Assembly (NCBI GenBank): GCA_943735955.1
Contig: OX030957.1
Location: 13,457,861-13,521,860 of the forward strand
DNA: 64,000 bases
Source: Piscicola geometra
Taxonomy: Eukaryota > Annelida > Clitellata > Hirudinida > Piscicolidae
Direction: 5' to 3'
The position numbers and the translations under genes are program-made. Positions 58,206 to 64,000 of the stretch are shown here, piece by piece (position 1 is the first letter of the stretch; the number at the start of each line of letters is the position of its first letter). The notes below the pieces were generated by a model that worked only from the letters and a program-made list of their open reading frames with translations, was not told the origin of the DNA and searched no databases.

Positions 58206-59107
58206 CATCACTGCTCCCTCCAACGCATCATTTTCAAGTCATCTCACTACTTCAAAGATGACATTTCTTCACCTTTTCTTCTTGTCTTTCATCATATCCA
58301 TCCTTCCGTTCACTCGTCTCTCGTAATTTTTTTATACTTCCTTTTGTCTCGTCATTAGCACATCTCATGTTCTTCCCTTTGAGATGCATTCGATCATTCC
58401 TTTCTCGCTCAATTCGTCCCACCATCTTCGTCCCATCCTCGAATCTCTACTTAGGCCTCTCATGATGACTTTGTACCGAGTGTTTGATACTCTTTCCTTG
58501 CTTCGACCTCCTTTTCCATTTGTTGAAAAATCAGCACTTTGTTATTTCGATATACGATTTAAGTAACTAAATTAGTTTTATCAAAGAGACAATCAAAGTA
58601 AATATGTTTTTTTAATAATTTTTGTTGTTCATTAAAGATATAAAAAACGATAGAACATTTCTGAGATTACTTTTATTTTATGTGTAAGGTTACAGTTCTC
58701 AATAGTGTGGGAAGACATCTCAGTTGAAAAATCGAAAACAATAACTTTTTCGTTATCTTGCTGCATCACTTGACACTTCCTGAGTGAATCGCAACATATT
58801 CTTTTGTTTTATCTCCCATGCAAACGATAGTTTAGTGGAAACCTATTTTGTATTGTTATCCAATTAGCATCAGAGCAATCACTCCTTTCTATGCTCCATG
58901 CCTCCATCCATCATTCAATCGATCAATCAGTCTCCACTCATCCATCATACATCTACCAGCCACAAATCACTTTTTCAAACATCTCCTCCACTCAACCTCC
59001 TCCCCATCAATCATCTTCTACGCCTCCCATTTAAATCCCGTCACACGTGAAACCTCAAGATCTTTTCCAACTCATCCACCCAACTTTCACCTAATTCTAA
59101 CTTCTAG

Positions 59108-59500
59108 AACTTTCTTCAACCAATTTGTCGTTCCATCTCATTCAACCTTGTTCTAAACGGCTCCATACAAAATACTTTCATCGGAACACCTGCCGACTGC
59201 GTAGAGCAGCAACAATGCCTACAAACTCCTCCTTTTGCATGCTTTCTAAGGCACCTTCCAAGTCTCCTCAGCACTCCGATCCGCTTCCATCTGCAATCTC
59301 ACGCGCCCCTCGCCAGTCTTTCCGTCTCCGAAGCCATCCCACACAGTCCCATTTATATCAATTACACCTCGGTCACCGCCGCACTTTGCGACTTCAAATG
59401 CTCAGGGTCGTCGTCTCTGCAATCAGGACGTGGTTTCATCGCATGGTGCATTAGCGGCCTTTCAAATCTGCATTGTTCAGGAAAGAAGATATTTTCATGA
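59108..59500 (+). CDS. Possible terminal exon, Cys-containing (weak)
   Basis: A 130-codon frame without a starting Met. It is opened by a TTCTAG acceptor-like site (ends 59107) and closed by TGA at 59498-59500. It has six spaced cysteines, two N-glycosylation sequons (NGS, NYT) and stretches such as IPHSPIYINYTSVTAALCDF. This is compatible with an extracellular domain, but a second frame is also open here because the segment is GC-richer than average. No family recognised. Confidence 0.18.
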   Translation, partial: NFLQPICRSISFNLVLNGSIQNTFIGTPADCVEQQQCLQTPPFACFLRHLPSLLSTPIRFHLQSHAPLASLSVSEAIPHSPIYINYTSVTAALCDFKCSGSSSLQSGRGFIAWCISGLSNLHCSGKKIFS

Positions 59501-59984
59501 TTACCGTGAAACACCAGAGTCTTTGGACACCATCTTTTTGAAAAGGTGTCTTTTAGGTCCTTAGTTCGGACAGTTTCGTCTATTTAAAAACTCGAATTCT
59601 ATGGCGGGCAATAGGATTTCGTTGAAAGAATACTTTTATTTTCGCATCTTTAAAAATAATTATTTAGACTTTTTCGAAGATTTATGACAAATATATGGCC
59701 AGATGTATATAACTAATATTAGCATGAAAAGACTGGTCGCTGTTTTAAAGAAATAAATTCACTCGAGGATTTGAAAGATAAATGCTTTTTGAATGCAAGG
59801 AAATGAGGATGAACAGATCAGGTGAAGGGATGAGGCAATGAGGTTGGAGGAAGAGAGGAGGAGGAGGAGGGAGGAGTGAAGAGGGGGGAGGTAGGCCTAG
59901 CAGTATGTTGAGGAAGGTGTTTAGTCACTTACGAAATAGTCTGTTTAATGAAGAGGAAGAGGATGATTCGATGGCTTAATTGGT

Positions 59985-60012
59985 CAATTTGTATTTATAT
60001 AGCGCTGATTAA
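59985..60012 (+). repeat. AGCGC dispersed repeat fragment
   Basis: TTGTATTTATATAGCGCTGA matches the TTTGTATAGCGCC start of the family; the right arm is absent. Confidence 0.4.
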
Positions 60013-60354
60013 ATGGTTTAATTAAAATATTTAAAATAAAGTGAGAATTTATTTTTTGTGGTATACACGCCAAGTGACTTATAAATCGAAATTATGGCCA
60101 AAAAACCGTGTTGCTCCATCTTTACTGAAAAAAGGGTGGAATGTCTCAGAAATATAAGCTTCAACTCGTCTCATTTAGAAACCATCTCAAACTTGATCGA
60201 ATTAATTGTTTTAAATAATTTTTAAAACAGATCTACTAATCTTTTTTTTCTTTTTAACGTCATACATTTTCAAAACAAAACTTTTTGAAGCCACAACGAC
60301 TCTGCTTCTTCACAATTTGTTTCTCTATAAATCTGGCTCTTTTGCACATCCGTT

Positions 60355-60945
60355 TTGTCGACATCTTTTTTAAAGTTTGAACCCGCCATAAACCATTCCG
60401 CGTGCAGGAGCGAATCAGAAAAGTACAAAATAATGAACAGCAAGGAGAGCAACACGGAAGCATTTTTAGCGAATCGATCTGAATGCCAACTTTGTTTCAA
60501 AACAAAGAGTCAACCATCACCCTTTCCTTGTGGCGACTGCTTGCATTTCATTGAAAAACACGCCAAGGATTTAGTTGCGCTCCGAAGAAGCAAAGTTGGA
60601 AGCGAAAGACAAGACCCCAAGAAGAAAAATGCCTCTAAGAAAGGAAAAACATCAAAATACGACGAATTGTTGGCTCAACATTTCTCAAAGCTGTCTTTAA
60701 AACTCAACACAAATGCCTCGGCTTCACGGGGACTTACAGACCAACCACCCCCCCACGAGACCAACTATCCCACCCCCCGCAGACCCGCCCCTTCACCCCC
60801 CTCCCACGCCCCTTTGGCTCGCTCCCCCCAAAGACAAGCCCCACCCCCACTCCCCTCCTTCCCCAATTTGGCTAGTCCGCGGAGACCAGCACCCCCACCC
60901 CCTCCCCAGTCGCATTGGGCCACCCCACAAAGACGACTGGGATGA
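60355..60945 (+). CDS. Hypothetical protein with CxxC...CxxC motif and proline-rich tail
   Basis: A 196-codon frame. Start candidates are 60355 and 60433 (residue 27), the latter following an A-rich context. Residues about 44-64 contain ECQLCFKTK...PFPCGDCLHFIEK: two CxxC pairs 11 residues apart followed by Phe, a probable zinc-binding knuckle. The layout recalls the first zinc finger of nuclear receptors (13 residues apart) but the second finger is absent. A Lys-rich middle follows, then about 70 residues rich in Pro, where the C-rich DNA (60740-60910) is itself repeat-like. A CGTGCAG acceptor-like site at 60403-60409 means it could be an exon rather than a whole gene. It lies downstream of the last PTK7 exon seen, so it may be nested in a PTK7 intron. 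Family unknown. Confidence 0.4.
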   Translation: MSTSFLKFEPAINHSACRSESEKYKIMNSKESNTEAFLANRSECQLCFKTKSQPSPFPCGDCLHFIEKHAKDLVALRRSKVGSERQDPKKKNASKKGKTSKYDELLAQHFSKLSLKLNTNASASRGLTDQPPPHETNYPTPRRPAPSPPSHAPLARSPQRQAPPPLPSFPNLASPRRPAPPPPPQSHWATPQRRLG

Positions 60946-61811
60946 GAAATCATTCACAGTTTCCTCGCTTGCTTGCTTGGCTGGCCTGTTAAATGCGGGA
61001 GGGATGAATTGATTTGCACCAACATACATTTCGAAGTTGAATGAAAATTGAAATTCGATGAAATTAAAAAGCCATGTTCATCTGTTTGAGTTAAAATAGC
61101 TTTCCCCATCTGAACAATTGAATGAAAACATCTTTTAAAACAAACAAGACTCAGTCATCCGATTGCTATTTTCCATTCAATGACTCCGCATCATAATTTC
61201 CACTTGTTCCGATTATTCATTTTTTTATTCTTTTAAATATTTATAAATAAAACTTTTTTAAAACTCAAATAAATTACTATTTATAGGTTACAAATAAACG
61301 TTCTTCTAGAAAAACACGAGTCATCAAGATATTTCTTGATAAGGAGTCTCGAGTCGCTTGAAAGTTTCTCAATCACACAGGAGTATTAACGAGGTCCTTG
61401 TGTATTAATCCGGCATACAAATTATTTTGTTTTGAGCATAATTCAAAATATAATGGAAAGATAATTATGAAAATTGAATTAATTATTAAACAAATGTAAT
61501 AAGCGATCCAATTACGAATGATGAATTGGTCACTTGCCGCATTTCTGACGAGCTGTGGAGCTCCAATGGAGATTTATCGAAGCTGATCCTCCCTTTGTTT
61601 CCTTCGTAGCTTCCATTATTCACACTTTTTCATTCTTTAAAAAGGAATATTCCAGAATAATTCATTAAAGGCTAATTTTCTTACTCTGAGTGTCATCGGT
61701 TGACACAAAAATCTCAGTTTCAATGGCACAGTCATCACTTACGCAAAAATCGCGAGTTGAAAGATCCAAGCTTGAAAATATGTATATGAATATTTATTTG
61801 ACTCCATAATA

Positions 61812-62272
61812 TTTGATTACATTAAATTTTTTACTATTTAATTACATTAAATTTTTTACTATTTAATTACATTAATTTTTTTACTATTTAATTACATTAA
61901 ATTTTTTACTATTTAATTACATTAAATTTTTTACTATTTAATTACATTAAATTTTTTACTATTTAATTACATTAATTTTTTTACTATTTAATTACATTAA
62001 ATTTTTTACTATTTAATTACATTAAATTTTTTACTATTTAATTACATTAAATTTTTTACTATTTAATTACATTAAATTTTTTACTATTTAATTACATTAA
62101 ATTTTTTACTATTTAATTACATTAAATTTTTTACTATTTAATTACATTAAATTTTTTACTATTTAATTACATTAAATTTTTTACTATTTAATTAAATTAA
62201 ATTTTTTACTATTTAATTACATAAAATTTTTTACTATTTAATTACATTAAATTTTTTACCATTTAATTAAAT
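61812..62272. repeat. 25-bp AT-rich minisatellite, ~18 copies
   Basis: Unit ATTTAATTACATTAAATTTT plus TTACT, period 25, with very few substitutions, so recently expanded or homogenised. Confidence 0.95.
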
Positions 62273-64000
62273 AATATTTGTGTACATTTAATTTTGTTTA
62301 TATCATTTTTCCTATTATTAATAATTATGATGAACTTAACCTTAACAAATGTTCTTCTAAGTAATTGAATCATCATTTCAAATTCTGGCATGACTGTGGT
62401 TACAGTTCAATTAACGAGGTACCATTAATAACGTTGTGTCACAAAACGAAAAGAGATCTGGTTATTTAATAGGCATCCCTTCTCGCAATTCAATATTCTG
62501 CGGTAGTGACACTTATGAGCCTGGGAAATAGGCCTAAACCCTTCAGAATAACTCATTAAATAAAGTAAAACAGAATAACAAAAGTGGTCAGGTGTGACAA
62601 TCTAAATAGCAAATAGATTCAATCAGTTTCTTTGTCTTTATTTGCTTTATTGCGAGGAATCGTTGAAAAGAGCTTCAGTCCTTATGACTTTCGTTGAGTT
62701 TAACTGATCGCCATCTGTCAGCGTCTGCCATCTAGGCTTCTCAAGTTAGCATTCAACTGTGATTAATTACTGCATGTTATCTTTAACTCCATCTCCATCA
62801 TGTCACATGTGGGTGAGATTGTGCTTGTGTGCTTGTGTGTGATTTTTGGTGGGTGTAATGAATCTCGAAGCAATTTAGACGTTTATTGAAACTAAGAGGC
62901 TTTCAAATTTGTCTTTCACTCAGATTAATTACTTTTGAAAACTTTTGATGAAGTAATTAAAGTCTTTTTTGAAAAAAATCTATTAAACTTAAAATATTCA
63001 AAATGGAGTTAATGAAAACTGACTTCTGATACTCTCATGTCTTCAGTAAAGAGTCTTAGGTGAAGCGACCAAATTGAAAGGCGATGAGAGATGAAGGAGG
63101 TACTTTTTCAATTAAGGGAGGCCTTAAACGGACCTGGGAGTGTTTAAAAAGGCCATTATGTTCTTTGAGTTTTTGGACGGGATGAATAGCTGGAAGGATA
63201 TCTGAATGCATGCCAATTTAATAGTGATAACTAGTTTAGAAGATTACAAAATATAAAAATAGAAGTAAAAGTTGAATGAGTTGACGGAGAATGAAGGAAA
63301 TGAATGAAAGGCATGGGTAGCTTTCCCGGAGGATGAATATAGTAGTTGTTGAACAATCCAACACAAGTTTCGTAAAATTGTTCTAATTAACAATATAATT
63401 AAGTGTAAACACTCTTCAAAAGCATCAAAGAACCTCATTAAAATCTGCAAGAACATCGATCCACTCCGAGGCACCCGCTTTGAACTCCAGTTCTTTCCTT
63501 TGATCGTGACCTCTTCGTAATTATATCTAATAACTTAACTTTCTGTATTCTTTGCGCAAGAATTAAACTTTGTAATAAGAGAAATATCTGGTATCTTTAT
63601 CTTTTCTAATTTAAAATACTGCATAATTCTCTATTCCACTTTGTTGCGAACAATACATCTATTGTTTTCCTATTTTATTCACTATTTTTTAAGATTTTAT
63701 TTTAGAAGTTTTTTATACTTTAGAGCTGTGATGTGTACTTTTTGATTCTATGTAGGCGTAAGTGCGTTTAGGTACGAGTTATAGATTCTGGTTGTTTTCG
63801 CAAGTGATTTCAATGAATGCAACTCACGGAATCACCTGCCAGCAATTAACTGCAAGCCACCCCGCATCTCCACATCCCTGCTTCTTCACACTCCTATATC
63901 TTCATCACTGTCTCCTAATGACCGCAGAATTAAGATCTTTTCTCAACATTTTGCAGCTAGAATTTTGAAGCAGGTTCGTGAGCCTTGTAGCTTTCCACAT
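62273..64000. other. Right edge, no gene recognised
   Basis: AT-rich; short frames only. Later PTK7 exons were looked for (Ig Trp and D-x-G-x-Y-x-C patterns) and not found. Confidence 0.5.

Noticed and set aside
57449..58358. Three overlapping frames of 265-296 codons
   Set aside because: All come from the stop-free 38-bp minisatellite read in its three frames.
59108..59500. Continuation of PTK7 Ig4
   Set aside because: It lacks the Trp and D-x-G-x-Y-x-C pattern, and its phase does not fit exon H (phase 2).

Overview
The window is animal nuclear DNA: AT-rich, gene-poor, full of simple repeats, with short exons joined by GT-AG introns. Two developmental genes can be read by joining exons in phase. 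They point to an invertebrate (arthropod possible), but nothing here fixes the phylum.

Layout. (1) 626-6880, minus strand: a three-exon fibroblast growth factor (FGF) gene. It has a basic, furin-like N-terminal extension, a beta-trefoil split at the usual FGF intron sites, an apparent insertion of about 160 residues inside the trefoil, and a very long tail with a poly-threonine tract encoded by an ACT repeat. (2) 6881-31006: intergenic DNA between the two divergently oriented genes. No gene is recognised; it holds a hAT-type MITE with an 8-bp target-site duplication (19981-20356), a second MITE candidate (27165-27577), a near-identical 103-bp repeat pair, copies of a small AGCGC hairpin repeat, and GC-richer islets. 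(3) 31007 to beyond the right edge, plus strand: the 5' part of a PTK7/off-track gene (pseudokinase receptor, Wnt/planar polarity). Eight exons encode Ig1, Ig2, Ig3 and the first half of Ig4. The rest (Ig4 second half to Ig7, membrane segment, kinase-like domain) is not seen and should lie to the right. (4) 60355-60945, plus strand: a CxxC...CxxC protein with a proline-rich tail, unidentified.

Main discovery. The 15.6-kb PTK7 intron between Ig1 and Ig2 holds a 6.85-kb foldback structure (33164-40016) built from a 16-bp satellite, in inverted orientation on its two sides. It resolves into two nested insertions. The outer one is flanked by the 9-bp direct repeat AATCAAGGC, the inner one (35057-39080) by the 9-bp direct repeat CTCAAACCT. 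All four termini share one plan: seven variable bases, then GGAYAAAAG or GGAYAAAAAG. This is the architecture of Foldback (FB) transposons. Being inside a PTK7 intron, it should be transcribed as a very long RNA hairpin.

The remainder is microsatellite and minisatellite DNA, which explains nearly all long low-complexity open frames.
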